This document shows positions 48,661 to 57,236 of a DNA stretch of 64,000 nucleotides, in pieces. Origin of the DNA: Streptomyces sp. YIM 130001 (GTDB lineage: Bacteria > Actinomycetota > Actinomycetes > Streptomycetales > Streptomycetaceae); assembly GCF_003574445.1 (NCBI RefSeq), contig NZ_KZ984554.1, positions 165,498-229,497 on the forward strand, written 5' to 3'. Positions within the stretch are counted from its first letter, which is position 1; every line of letters starts with the position of its first letter. The notes beneath the pieces are model-generated. The model was not told the origin of the DNA. It saw only the letters and a list, made by a program, of their open reading frames with translations, and searched no databases. Made by a program: the position numbers and the translations under genes.

Positions 48661-48775
48661 GCGGTGGCCGCGGCCGCGGTGATCGGGGTGCCCGAGGAGG
48701 AGGTGGGTGAGTGCCCAGGTGTACGCGGTGGTGCAGCCCGCCCCGGGTGTCCGATCCGGCCCGGACCCGGCCTAG
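48661..48775 (+). pseudogene. Frameshifted relic of an acyl-CoA synthetase (FadD) C-terminus
   Basis: One frame reads AVAAAAVIGVPEEEVGE and, after a +1 shift near 48712, the next reads QVYAVVQPAPGVRSGPDPA before a TAG at 48773. Together this matches the C-terminal block of AMP-forming acyl-CoA synthetases (VADAAVIGVPxEExGExVxAVVQP). No intact gene remains upstream; 48532-48660 has no recognisable domain. It ends where the convergent kstR gene ends. Confidence 0.55.
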
Positions 48776-49398
48776 GACTCGTCCGGTGCCTGTGACGTCA
48801 GGTCGATCAGTCGGCACACCGTCGCGATGTCGATCTTGACTTGGGCGATCGAGGCGCGCCCCGACAGCCAGGTGATCAGGGCCGAGTGCCAGGTGTGCTC
48901 GATCACCCGGACCGCGGAGAGCTGCTCGGGGCTCGGGCCGTCCTCCAGGCCCATCGCGTCCAGGATGATCGCGGTGGTCAGGCGGGAGACGGTGTCCACC
49001 TCGGGGCTGACACTGCGGTCGGCGAAGGTCAGGGCGCGCACCATGGCGTCCGCGAGATGCGGCTCGCGCTGCAGTGCCCTGAAGGCCCGCATCAGCGTCT
49101 CGGCCACCCGTTCGGCCGCGGTGTCGCCGCCCGGCGGACGCTTGCGGATCGTGCCGTGCATATGGCCGAGCTGGTCCTGCATGGTCGCGACCAGGAGGTG
49201 CACCTTGGAGGGGAAGTAGCGGTACAGGGTGCCGAGCGCGACCCCGGACGACTCCGCCACCTCACGCATCTGCACGGCGTCGAAGCCGCCCTTGCTGGCC
49301 AGCTGGGCGCTCGCATGGAGAATGCGCCGCCGGCGCGCTTCTTGACGCTCCGTCAGGGCAGGGGTGGTGGCACCGGAGTTCTTCGCGTCTGCAGTCAT
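48772..49398 (-). CDS. kstR: KstR-type TetR repressor of steroid catabolism
   Basis: A 208-residue TetR protein. The HTH region (ASKGGFDAVQMREVAESSG, then LGTLYRYFPSKVHLLVATM) is nearly the same as mycobacterial KstR (ASKGGYEAVQM..., GTLYRYFPSKVHLLVSAL), and the C-terminal part keeps the ALTFADRSVSPEVD and HTWHSALITWLSGRAS pattern. KstR represses sterol side-chain genes and responds to steroid-CoA ligands. The ATG at 49398 follows GGGAC. A perfect KstR box lies in its upstream gap, so autoregulation is likely. Confidence 0.85.
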   Translation of the reverse strand: MTADAKNSGATTPALTERQEARRRRILHASAQLASKGGFDAVQMREVAESSGVALGTLYRYFPSKVHLLVATMQDQLGHMHGTIRKRPPGGDTAAERVAETLMRAFRALQREPHLADAMVRALTFADRSVSPEVDTVSRLTTAIILDAMGLEDGPSPEQLSAVRVIEHTWHSALITWLSGRASIAQVKIDIATVCRLIDLTSQAPDES

Positions 49399-49591
49399 CT
49401 GTCCCGTTCCGCGGTTCTCGCTCGGGGGTTCCAGTGGTGGGACAGGGGGCGGGTGTGCTTCCCGCACTGCGCCCCCCGGCCGCGCAGGGCCCAGGATGAC
49501 AGGGCGTCGCGCCGTGGCGCGAATCACCCGACCCCGGGCGCCCGGCCGGGCTACCAGCCGGTAGATTCGGAGCTCCTCGAACGATCAAGTC

Positions 49592-49626
49592 TGTAACTTG
49601 TTCTAGGTTAGCGTCCCGCGTAATCT
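49592..49626 (+). promoter_or_regulatory. KstR box overlapping the promoter of the glycosyltransferase operon
   Basis: TGTAACTTGTTCTA (49592-49605) matches all eight fixed KstR positions. It overlaps a rightward -35 TTGTTC (49598-49603), 17 bases before a -10 TAATCT (49621-49626) and about 30 bases before the glycosyltransferase start. It also lies upstream of the leftward kstR gene. Confidence 0.65.
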
Positions 49627-49657
49627 CACGGGAACCGCAGGAAGAAGGGGGCCGTGA

Positions 49658-51025
49658 GTGACCGCTGAGGCCATGGAGTCAGGCCCCGGAACGGGCTCGC
49701 CGCCCGACGGCCGGCGTCCGCTGCGGATCGCGCTCCTGTCGTACAAGGGAAACCCGTTCTGCGGGGGCCAGGGCGTCTACGTACGCCATCTGTCCCGTGA
49801 GCTCGCGCGGCTCGGCCACCAGGTCGAGGTGATCGGTGCGCAGCCCTACCCGGTGCTCGACGAGGGCGTCACCCTTACCGAACTGCCGAGCCTCGACCTC
49901 TACCGCAGCCCCGACCCGTTCCGCACCCCGCGCCGCGGCGAGTTCCGCGACTGGGTGGACGCCGTCGAGTTCGCCACCATGCGCACCGGCGGCTTCCCGG
50001 AGCCGCTGACGTTCTCGCTGCGCGCCAAGCGCCATCTGGCCGCCCGCAGTGGGCAGTTCGACGTCGTGCACGACAACCAGACCCTCGGATACGGGCTGCT
50101 CGGTGAACTCGGCGCCCCCCTGGTCACCACCATCCACCACCCCATCACCGTCGACCGCAAGCTCGAACTCGACGCCGCCACCGGGTGGTTGGGACGTGCC
50201 TCGGTACGCCGCTGGTACGGCTTCACGCGGATGCAGCGCCGGGTGGCCCGCAGACTGCCGTCCGTGCTCACCGTCTCCGGAACCTCCCGCAAGGAGATCA
50301 TCGACCACCTCGGCGTACGCGACGACCGCATCGACGTCGTCCACATCGGCGCCGACACCGACCTCTTCTCGCCCGACCCCTCCGTCCCCCAGGTACCGGG
50401 CCGGATCGTCACCACCTCGAGCGCCGACGTCCCCCTCAAAGGCCTGGTGTACCTGGTCGAGGCCCTCGCCAAGCTGCGCACCGAGCACCCCGACGCCCAT
50501 CTCGTGGTGGTGGGCAAGCGTGCCGAGGACGGCCCGGTCGCCCAGGCCATCGAACGCTACGGACTGCAGGACGCCGTCGAGTTCGTGAAGGGGATCTCGG
50601 ACGCCGAACTCGTCGACCTGGTCCGCTCCGCCGAAGTGTCCTGCGTGCCCTCGCTGTACGAGGGCTTCTCGCTGCCCGCCGCCGAGGCCATGGCGACCGG
50701 CACCCCGCTGGTCGCGACCACCGGCGGCGCCATCCCCGAAGTCGCCGGGACCGACGGCGAGAGCTGTCTCGCGGTGTCGCCGGGCGACGCCGGCGCACTG
50801 GCCACCGCGCTCGGCCGCCTCCTCGGGGATCCCGAGTTGCGCGCGCGGCTCGGCAGGGCGGGCCGCGACCGCGTGCTGAGCCGCTTCACCTGGGCCCGCG
50901 CCGCCGAAGGCACCGCCGAGCGCTACCGCGAGGCCATCGACCGCCACTCGTCCGCGCGCCGTGCACCGGCGCGCCCCTCAGGTCCTGCTTTGGCAGCAGG
51001 GACGCCCACCAGGAGCAACTACTGA
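49658..51025 (+). CDS. GT4-family glycosyltransferase
   Basis: A 455-residue GT-B enzyme. The N-terminal domain has GGQGVYVRHLSRELARLGH, the acceptor loop HHPITVDR, and the C-terminal domain the donor motif EGFSLPAAEAMA (EX7E). It transfers a sugar from a nucleotide donor to an unknown acceptor. The GTG at 49658 follows AAGGGGG. Its stop overlaps the methyltransferase start (TGATG), so the three-gene operon is coupled. A KstR box sits in its promoter. Confidence 0.85.
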   Translation: MTAEAMESGPGTGSPPDGRRPLRIALLSYKGNPFCGGQGVYVRHLSRELARLGHQVEVIGAQPYPVLDEGVTLTELPSLDLYRSPDPFRTPRRGEFRDWVDAVEFATMRTGGFPEPLTFSLRAKRHLAARSGQFDVVHDNQTLGYGLLGELGAPLVTTIHHPITVDRKLELDAATGWLGRASVRRWYGFTRMQRRVARRLPSVLTVSGTSRKEIIDHLGVRDDRIDVVHIGADTDLFSPDPSVPQVPGRIVTTSSADVPLKGLVYLVEALAKLRTEHPDAHLVVVGKRAEDGPVAQAIERYGLQDAVEFVKGISDAELVDLVRSAEVSCVPSLYEGFSLPAAEAMATGTPLVATTGGAIPEVAGTDGESCLAVSPGDAGALATALGRLLGDPELRARLGRAGRDRVLSRFTWARAAEGTAERYREAIDRHSSARRAPARPSGPALAAGTPTRSNY

Positions 51026-51798
51026 TGCTGACCGTCGACTTCTCCCGCTTCCCGCTGGCCGCCGGCGACCGTGTGCTCGATCTTGGCTGCGGCGCCGGAC
51101 GGCACGCCTTCGAGTGCTACCGGCGGGGCGCCCAGGTCGTCGCACTCGACCAGAACGCGGAGGAGATCCGCGAGGTCGCCACCTGGTTCGCCGCGATGAA
51201 GGAGGCGGGCGAAGCGCCGGCAGGTGCCACCGCCACCGCGATGGAGGGCGACGCGCTCGCCCTGCCTTTCCCGGACGCCTCCTTCGACGTGGTGATCATC
51301 TCCGAGGTCATGGAGCACATCCCCGACGACAAGGGCGTCCTCGCCGAGATGGTCCGCGTCCTGCGGCCCGGCGGCCGCATCGCGGTGACCGTCCCCCGCT
51401 ACGGCCCGGAGAAGGTCTGCTGGACGCTCAGCGACGCGTACCACGAGGTCGAGGGCGGGCACATCCGCATCTACAAGGCCGAGCAGCTCCTCGGCCGGAT
51501 GCGCGAGGCCGGCCTGCGGCCGTACGGCACCCACCACGCGCACGCACTGCACTCCCCGTACTGGTGGCTGAAGTGCGCCTTCGGCGTGGACAACGACAAG
51601 GCGCTGCCGGTGCGGGCGTACCACAAGCTCCTGGTCTGGGACATCATGAAGAAGCCGCTGGCCACCAAGGTCGCCGAGCAGGCGCTCAACCCCCTGATCG
51701 GCAAGAGCTTCGTCGCCTACGCCACCAAGCCGAAGCTCCCCGAGGCCGCGGCCAGGCCCGAGCCCGCTCCCGAGACCGCCCAGGTGGCCGCCCAGTGA
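51025..51798 (+). CDS. Class I SAM-dependent methyltransferase
   Basis: A 257-residue methyltransferase with VLDLGCGAGRHAFE (motif I), ALDQNAEEI, GDALALPFPDASFDVVI and the LRPGGRIAVTVPRYGPE block of Methyltransf_11. The C-terminal part is longer than usual and carries aromatic residues (SPYWWLKCAF). The acceptor is unknown, perhaps the product of the upstream glycosyltransferase. Start and stop overlap both neighbours. Confidence 0.85.
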   Translation: MLTVDFSRFPLAAGDRVLDLGCGAGRHAFECYRRGAQVVALDQNAEEIREVATWFAAMKEAGEAPAGATATAMEGDALALPFPDASFDVVIISEVMEHIPDDKGVLAEMVRVLRPGGRIAVTVPRYGPEKVCWTLSDAYHEVEGGHIRIYKAEQLLGRMREAGLRPYGTHHAHALHSPYWWLKCAFGVDNDKALPVRAYHKLLVWDIMKKPLATKVAEQALNPLIGKSFVAYATKPKLPEAAARPEPAPETAQVAAQ

Positions 51799-52868
51799 CG
51801 ACACCCCGGACGGACCATCTCGTACTGCCCGGAGTCCTCACTCCCGACCAGGCCGCACGGACCGTGCGCGGCATCCTCGAAGTCCAGCGCGAGGACGGTG
51901 CCATCCCGTGGTTCCGCGGTCATCACCTCGACCCGTGGGATCACACCGAGGCCGCCATGGCGCTCGACGCGGCCGGCGAGCACGCCGCCGCCGAGCGCGC
52001 CTACGACTGGCTGGCCCGGCACCAGAACCCCGACGGCTCCTGGTACGCGGCCTACGCCGACGGCGACGCCAACGAACCCACCGACCGCAGCGCGGAGTCC
52101 AACTTCTGTGCGTACCTCGCCGTCGGCGTCTGGCACCACTACCTGGCCACCGGCGACGAGCCCTTCCTCGACCGCCTCTGGCCTTCCGTACGCCGCGCCG
52201 TCGCCTGGGTGCTGGCCCTGCAGCAGCCCGGCGGCGAGATCGGCTGGAAGCGGGAGCCGGACGGCACGGCCGTCACCGACGCCCTGCTGACCGGCTGCTC
52301 CTCCGTCTACCAGGCCCTGCGGTGCGCCCTCGCCATCGCCGAGGAACGCGAAGAACCCCAGCCCGACTGGGAGTTGGCGGCCGGCACGCTCGGGCACGCG
52401 ATCCGCGAGCACCCCGAGCGCTTCCTCGACAAGGGCCGCTACTCGATGGACTGGTACTACCCGGTCCTCGGCGGCGCCCTGACCGGCGAGAGCGCCAAGG
52501 CGCGGATCGCCGAGGGCTGGGACCGCTTCGTGGTACCCGGCCGTGGCGTGCGCTGTGTGGTGCCCAACCCCTGGGTCACCGGCGGTGAGAGTGCCGAACT
52601 CGCCCTGGCCCTGTGGGTGGTGGGGGAGTCCGACCGCTCCCTGGAGATCCTGCGGTCCATCCAGCGGCTGCGCCACGAGCCCTCCGGTCTGTACTGGACG
52701 GGCTACGTCTTCGACGCGGACGCCGTCTGGCCCGAGGAGCTCACCACCTGGACCGCGGGCGCGGTGCTGCTCGCCGCGGCAGCCCTCGGCGGGGACGAGG
52801 CGACCTGCGCCGTCTTCGGCGCCGGCCGCCTGCCCACCGGGCTCCACCCGGAGTGCTGCACGGTGTGA
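51795..52868 (+). CDS. Alpha/alpha-barrel protein (prenyltransferase/glycosidase-like fold)
   Basis: A 357-residue soluble protein with repeated helical hairpins (AYDWLARHQNPDGSWYAAY, AVAWVLALQQPGGEIGW, ALWVVGESDRSLEIL, TTWTAGAVLLAAAAL), the fold shared by squalene cyclases and six-hairpin glycosidases. No terpene-cyclase DXDD motif was found. The GTG at 51795 overlaps the methyltransferase stop. Role unknown; it may act on the glycosylated, methylated product. Confidence 0.7.
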   Translation: MTTPRTDHLVLPGVLTPDQAARTVRGILEVQREDGAIPWFRGHHLDPWDHTEAAMALDAAGEHAAAERAYDWLARHQNPDGSWYAAYADGDANEPTDRSAESNFCAYLAVGVWHHYLATGDEPFLDRLWPSVRRAVAWVLALQQPGGEIGWKREPDGTAVTDALLTGCSSVYQALRCALAIAEEREEPQPDWELAAGTLGHAIREHPERFLDKGRYSMDWYYPVLGGALTGESAKARIAEGWDRFVVPGRGVRCVVPNPWVTGGESAELALALWVVGESDRSLEILRSIQRLRHEPSGLYWTGYVFDADAVWPEELTTWTAGAVLLAAAALGGDEATCAVFGAGRLPTGLHPECCTV

Positions 52869-52889
52869 GGCACACGTGGGCCCCCGGGC

Positions 52890-53180
52890 TCAGTGGCGGC
52901 GTACTCGTCCGGCCACCGCGTGCCCGATGAACAGATAGACCACGGCCGCGAGGCCGTAACCGGCCACGACGCGGGCCCACTCCTCGTCGAAGGTGAACAG
53001 GTCGTGCGACCAGCCCGCCAGCCAGCGGGCCGAGTCATGGGCGAACTGCACCAGTTCGTTGGCGGGGTTGGCGTCCAGGAGGTACATCAGGATCCACAGC
53101 AGGATGACGGCCGCGAGGATGTCGGCGACCAGCGCGATGACTTTTCCGGCCTTGTGGGTGCCGCTGCGATGCGAGGACAT
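52890..53180 (-). CDS. Small two-segment membrane protein
   Basis: A 96-residue protein with two membrane helices (VADILAAVILLWILMYLL and VVAGYGLAAVVYLFIGHAVAG) and a short amphipathic loop (FAHDSARWLAGWSHDLFTFD). It is conserved-looking but no family was recognised. It converges with the alpha/alpha-barrel gene, 21 bases apart. Confidence 0.6.
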   Translation of the reverse strand: MSSHRSGTHKAGKVIALVADILAAVILLWILMYLLDANPANELVQFAHDSARWLAGWSHDLFTFDEEWARVVAGYGLAAVVYLFIGHAVAGRVRRH

Positions 53181-53380
53181 ATACGGCGGGTAACCGTTCC
53201 GGACCGGAGGGAAACGCGGCGGTCGCGGATCGGCTGATTCACCTACGGCCCTTGCGGTAGGCGGCGCGTACCCCGGACGGGCTCGCCCGAGTGGCGGAGC
53301 GAGGGGCGCCGGGCGAGGCTGCGAACTGTGCCCGGCCGGCGAGTGCCGGCCCGGGTCTTCCCGTTCCCAGGAGGTCCGTC

Positions 53381-53965
53381 GTGCCCAGTGCTGTGCCGAT
53401 ACGCAGGCTCTTCGTCGCTCTCACCCTGTGCTGTGCCCTGCTCGCGGGCACCACCGCCTGCGGCGGGGGCAGTGGGGGAACCAAGGCCGAGGGCCGCACC
53501 GCGAAGGTGGCGGCGGTCGCCGAGCCCACTCCGACGCCCAGCGCTTCGGTGAAGCGGCAGAAGCTCGCCAAGACCCGCTTCGTGGCGAACGCGGGGCTCG
53601 CCGCCGGGGCCGCGTACCAGTGGATCATCAAGCCCGCGAAGGCCGGCAAGTTCAAGAAGGGCGCGAGCGGCCGCAGGTTCGCCATGATCAAGGCAGGTCT
53701 CGCCGGCGCGTTCACGTACAACCGCCTGAAGGCGGCCTCGAAGAACGCGAAGGGTGACCCGACGCTCTCCAAGGCGGTGGCGCCGCTGACCGCCGGCATC
53801 GAGTCCCTCAAGGACCTGCCGTCCAAGCTCCGCAAGGGGCAGGGCACCGACTCGGCGGCCGGAATCTTCGACGATGTGATCAACAAGGTCAAGGGCGCGG
53901 GCAAGGACGCGGGCGCCGAGGTCGTCGACAAGGTCCCGTCGACCAAGCAGCTCACCGGCGGCTGA
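53381..53965 (+). CDS. Secreted, possibly lipid-anchored protein of unknown function
   Basis: A 194-residue protein with a signal peptide ending near LLAGTTACGGG; the Cys could be lipidated but the box is weak. The mature part is Lys/Ala-rich and basic (FKKGASGRRFAMIKAGLAG, SKNAKGDPTLSKAVA). No domain was recognised. The GTG at 53381 follows AGGAGGT. Confidence 0.55.
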   Translation: MPSAVPIRRLFVALTLCCALLAGTTACGGGSGGTKAEGRTAKVAAVAEPTPTPSASVKRQKLAKTRFVANAGLAAGAAYQWIIKPAKAGKFKKGASGRRFAMIKAGLAGAFTYNRLKAASKNAKGDPTLSKAVAPLTAGIESLKDLPSKLRKGQGTDSAAGIFDDVINKVKGAGKDAGAEVVDKVPSTKQLTGG

Positions 53966-53999
53966 CCGGGCCGCACGGCGTCACGCCGCTGGGAACGGC

Positions 54000-55010
54000 C
54001 TACGAGTTCAGCTCGGCCAGAACGCGCAGCGAGTGCGGATCGGGAGACAGGGCGAGCAGGTCGGTGACCGGTCCCTTGCGCCACAACTCCAGGCGCTCCG
54101 CGATCCGTTCACGAGGTCCGACCAGCGAGATCTCGTCCGCGAAGGCGTCCGGGACGGCCAGTACGGCCTCCTCCCGGCGCCCTTCGGCGAACAGCTGCTG
54201 CACCCGCCGCGCCTCCTCCTCGAATCCCATCCGGGCCATCAGGTCGGCGTGGAAATTGCGCGCCGCGTGCCCCATCCCGCCGATGTAGAAGCCGAGCATC
54301 GCCTTCACCGGCAGCAGCCCCTCCGCCACGTCGTCGCAGACCGTGACCCGCGCCATGGGGGCGATACGGAAGCCCTCGCGCAGGTCGGTCAGGGACGCCT
54401 CGTACACGTCGGCGCGCATCGGCGACCAGTACAGCGGCAGCCAGCCGTCCGCGATACGGGTGGTCTGGGCGATGTTCTTCGGGCCCTCCGCGCCGAGCAG
54501 GACGGGCAGTTCGCGGCGGAGCGGGTGGGTGATCGGCTTGAGGGGTTTGCCGAGGCCGGTGCCGTCGGGGCCGTTGTAGGGGTGGGAGTGGAAGCGGCCG
54601 TCGAGCGCCACCGGCCCCTCGCGGTCAAGGACTTGGCGGATCACGTCGACGTACTCGCGGGTCGCGGTCAGCGGGCTCTTCGGGAACGGCCGCCCGTACC
54701 AGCCCTCCACCACCTGCGGCCCGGACAGGCCGAGACCGAGGGCCGCCCGGCCGCCCGAGAGGTGGTCGAGGGTGAGCGCGTGCATCGCGGTCGCGGTGGG
54801 GGTGCGGGCCGCCATCTGGGCCACGGCGGTGCCCAGTTCGATCCGCGAGGTGTGTGCGGCGATCCAGGTGAGCGGGGTGAAGGCGTCGGAGCCCCAGGCC
54901 TCGGCCGTCCACACCGAGTGATAGCCCAACCGCTCGGCCTCCTGGGCCAGTTCGAGGTGACCGGGGTCCGGTCCCCGGCCCCAGTAGCCGAGTGCGAGGC
55001 CTAGCCGCAT
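54000..55010 (-). CDS. F420-type LLM oxidoreductase (Rv3520c-like)
   Basis: A 336-residue luciferase-like monooxygenase. It begins MRLGLALGYWGRGPDPGH, with TAEAWGSDAFTPLTWIAAHT and GGRAALGLGLSGPQVVEGWYG. These match the F420-dependent LLM encoded in the mycobacterial sterol cluster (Rv3520c), whose substrate is not established. GGGAGGACTC precedes the ATG. A TCTGAC-N5-GTCAAT palindrome lies 38 bases upstream. Confidence 0.8.
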   Translation of the reverse strand: MRLGLALGYWGRGPDPGHLELAQEAERLGYHSVWTAEAWGSDAFTPLTWIAAHTSRIELGTAVAQMAARTPTATAMHALTLDHLSGGRAALGLGLSGPQVVEGWYGRPFPKSPLTATREYVDVIRQVLDREGPVALDGRFHSHPYNGPDGTGLGKPLKPITHPLRRELPVLLGAEGPKNIAQTTRIADGWLPLYWSPMRADVYEASLTDLREGFRIAPMARVTVCDDVAEGLLPVKAMLGFYIGGMGHAARNFHADLMARMGFEEEARRVQQLFAEGRREEAVLAVPDAFADEISLVGPRERIAERLELWRKGPVTDLLALSPDPHSLRVLAELNS

Positions 55011-55047
55011 GAGTCCTCCCTGGTCGGTCGCTGGACCGGCATCCGAT

Positions 55048-55064
55048 TCTGACGCCCCGTCAAT
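55048..55064 (-). promoter_or_regulatory. Second-type palindrome upstream of the LLM gene
   Basis: TCTGAC-GCCCC-GTCAAT has ten of twelve arm positions in common with the exact palindrome before fadE34 (TCTGAC-N5-GTCAGA). It lies 38 bases upstream of the LLM start. Confidence 0.45.
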
Positions 55065-55124
55065 TCGCCCGAACTGTACGGCGGGGTACGGGACATGGCA
55101 ACGGTGTCCCGGTGCCGGGAACGG

Positions 55125-55159
55125 CCGAAGGCCCCGTCCGCAGGGGACGGGGCCTTCGG
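55125..55159 (-). terminator. Strong terminator
   Basis: CCGAAGGCCCCGTCC (55125-55139) pairs perfectly over 15 bp with GGACGGGGCCTTCGG (55145-55159). It is just downstream of the leftward DUF5336-like gene and upstream of the LLM gene. Confidence 0.85.
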
Positions 55160-55184
55160 TGTGCTGCTGAGCGGGCGTCGGCAA

Positions 55185-56063
55185 TCAGCCGCGCTGGATG
55201 CCCGTGGTGTCCTGCAGGACACCACGACGGCCGTCCTGGGTCTGGGCGACGAGGCCGGGGCCGCGCTGCTCGACCGCGAGGTACCAGGTGCCGGGCGCCA
55301 GCTCGGCGATCGGCGCCGGGTTGCCGTCCTCGGCGTACAGCGGACGCGGGACGGGGACCGCGAACCAGAACGGGGAGAAGTCGCCCTGCGGGGGCGCCGG
55401 CTGCTGCTGCGCCTGCTGCGGAGCCTGCTGGCCCATCGGCTGGGGACCGCCCTGCGGGCCGGGCCCGCCGAACGACTGGCCACCCTGCTGCGGCTGGCCG
55501 CCGAAGGGCTGGCCCTGCTGCTGGGCACCCGGGTAGCCGTAACCGCCCTGCGGCTGACCGCCGTAGGGCGGCTGGCCACCCTGCGGGCCGGCCGGGCGCG
55601 GGGCGCCCAGGAGGCCGGCCTTGAGGGCGGGGACCAGCGGGGTGGCGACCGCGGCGGCGGCCAGCACGAGCGCGGCGATCAGGCCGAGGATGAGGCCGAT
55701 GCCGAGGTCCGGGCCGTCGGCGCTGGAGCCGCCGACGTTGTTGGCGCCGCCGCTCGGGTCGAGGGCGTTGGCGATCGCGCTCCAGGCCGAGAACACGGCG
55801 AAGGCGATGCCCAGCTGGCCGAGGTCGAGGCCGGCCACCTTACGAGGCTGCGGCGTCGCGCGGCCCACGATGATGAGCGCGGCACCGATGATTCCGGCGA
55901 GGGTGACGCCCATCAGTACGGGAGCGCTTTCCCAGGCGTTGGGGAGCTCGAAGTCGCTCGGGGCGTCCTCGACTGCGTAGATGTCGAGGAAGGAGGCGAT
56001 CAACAGCAACACCGCTGCTGCGATCACCGCGCCGTCGCCTCGCGTGAGAGAGCGGAAATTCAC
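55185..56063 (-). CDS. DUF5336-like membrane protein with Gln/Gly-rich region
   Basis: A 292-residue protein. The first ~140 residues hold four membrane segments (AVIAAAVLLLIASFLDIYAV, LMGVTLAGIIGAALIIVG, LGIAFAVFSAWSAIANAL, IGLILGLIAALVLAAAAVATP). A low-complexity Gln/Gly/Pro region of about 80 residues follows, then a C-terminal piece with FWFAVPVPRPLYAEDG. The GTG at 56063 follows AAAGGA. Similar mycobacterial proteins are of unknown function. Confidence 0.7.
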   Translation of the reverse strand: MNFRSLTRGDGAVIAAAVLLLIASFLDIYAVEDAPSDFELPNAWESAPVLMGVTLAGIIGAALIIVGRATPQPRKVAGLDLGQLGIAFAVFSAWSAIANALDPSGGANNVGGSSADGPDLGIGLILGLIAALVLAAAAVATPLVPALKAGLLGAPRPAGPQGGQPPYGGQPQGGYGYPGAQQQGQPFGGQPQQGGQSFGGPGPQGGPQPMGQQAPQQAQQQPAPPQGDFSPFWFAVPVPRPLYAEDGNPAPIAELAPGTWYLAVEQRGPGLVAQTQDGRRGVLQDTTGIQRG

Positions 56064-56210
56064 TTCGGATCCTTTGTCGTCGGTCGTCGGTTCGTAAGGC
56101 GTCGCTGTCGCCGTCACAGGGTGCGAAGCGCGGGGGTGGCCACCCATGCTACGGATGACACTATCGCCCGGTCGGCTGGGGTGTCTGCTCTGTATAAAGA
56201 CCTCGGAGCA

Positions 56211-57191
56211 CTACCCCTCGAGGAACCCGGCGATGCCCGAGGAGATGCCGTTCGCCGCCTTCTGGCGCCAGTCGGCGCTCTTCACGAGAGCGGCATCCTT
56301 CGGGTCGCGCATATTGCCGCATTCGACGAACACCTTGGGCACCTTGGACAGATTGAGCCCGCCGAGGTCGTCGCGGACGTCAAGTCCCGTACCCGAACCG
56401 ATGTAGTTGGACGGTTTGCTGCCCGTGCTACGGACGAAACCGCCCGCGATGCGCGCGCCCAGGTCGCGCGAAGGCCCGGCGATCCTACCGGTGTCGGCGG
56501 CGCCTCCGCTCACCTTTGCCGGGGTGATCACGTGGAAGCCGCGGTTGCCCGCGCCGGAGCCGTCCGCGTGCAGGGAGACGACGGCGTCCGCGTTCGCCTC
56601 GTTGCCGATGCGGGCGCGCTCGTCCACGCAGGGGCCGTGATTCCGGTCGCCGTCGTGCGTCAGGCGGACCGAGGCGCCCTGCTCGCGGAGGGCGTCGCGC
56701 AGGCGGTGCGCCACGTCGAGGGTGAACTCGGCTTCCGTGTAACCGTCATTGGTGGAGGTGCCCGTCGTGTCGCACTCCTTGCGGTTCGTCCCGATGTCGA
56801 CGAGGCGGGCGATGTCCTTCGGATGCCGGAAGTTGTTCGGATTGTGACCCGGGTCGATGACGACGACCCTGCCCTTGAGGGGGCCGTCCTTCTCCGGCGA
56901 CTCCGCGCCCGCTTTGTCGCCCTTGTTGTCGTCCTCGCCCTTGTCTCCGGAATGTTCCCGGGACGGTGACGGGCTGCGGCTTCCGGGGGCCTCGGTGCTG
57001 TCCGCGGTCGGGCTCGCCGTGGACTGCGCCCCGGTGGATGCGCCCTGCTCTTCGGACCCGCTCGTCACCTGCCACAGGAGCCACCCCGCGAGGCCGGCCG
57101 GCACCAGCGCGGCCACGGCCACATAGGCGCCACCACGGCGGAACGGACGGCGACCGGTGGGGGGCGGGCTGTCGGGATCGTCGTACGACAC
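56211..57191 (-). CDS. N-acetylmuramoyl-L-alanine amidase (Amidase_3)
   Basis: A 326-residue membrane-anchored amidase. One membrane segment near residues 20-42 and a Ser/Thr/Asp-rich spacer precede an Amidase_3 domain with VVVIDPGHNP (zinc His), TEAEFTLDVAHRL (Glu), VVSLHADG (His) and VFVECGNM (Glu). It cleaves the peptide side chain from peptidoglycan. The GTG at 57189-57191 is seven bases after the -10-like TACCCT, so the message is probably leaderless. Confidence 0.88.
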   Translation of the reverse strand: MSYDDPDSPPPTGRRPFRRGGAYVAVAALVPAGLAGWLLWQVTSGSEEQGASTGAQSTASPTADSTEAPGSRSPSPSREHSGDKGEDDNKGDKAGAESPEKDGPLKGRVVVIDPGHNPNNFRHPKDIARLVDIGTNRKECDTTGTSTNDGYTEAEFTLDVAHRLRDALREQGASVRLTHDGDRNHGPCVDERARIGNEANADAVVSLHADGSGAGNRGFHVITPAKVSGGAADTGRIAGPSRDLGARIAGGFVRSTGSKPSNYIGSGTGLDVRDDLGGLNLSKVPKVFVECGNMRDPKDAALVKSADWRQKAANGISSGIAGFLEG

Positions 57192-57236
57192 GCCTCAGAG
57201 GGTAGGCCCTGGCCGCTCGACCGGTGCGAAGAGTTC

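Noticed and set aside
53239..54084. A 281-codon frame antisense to the secreted Lys-rich protein
   Set aside because: The sense gene has a signal peptide and AGGAGGT site; the antisense product has neither.
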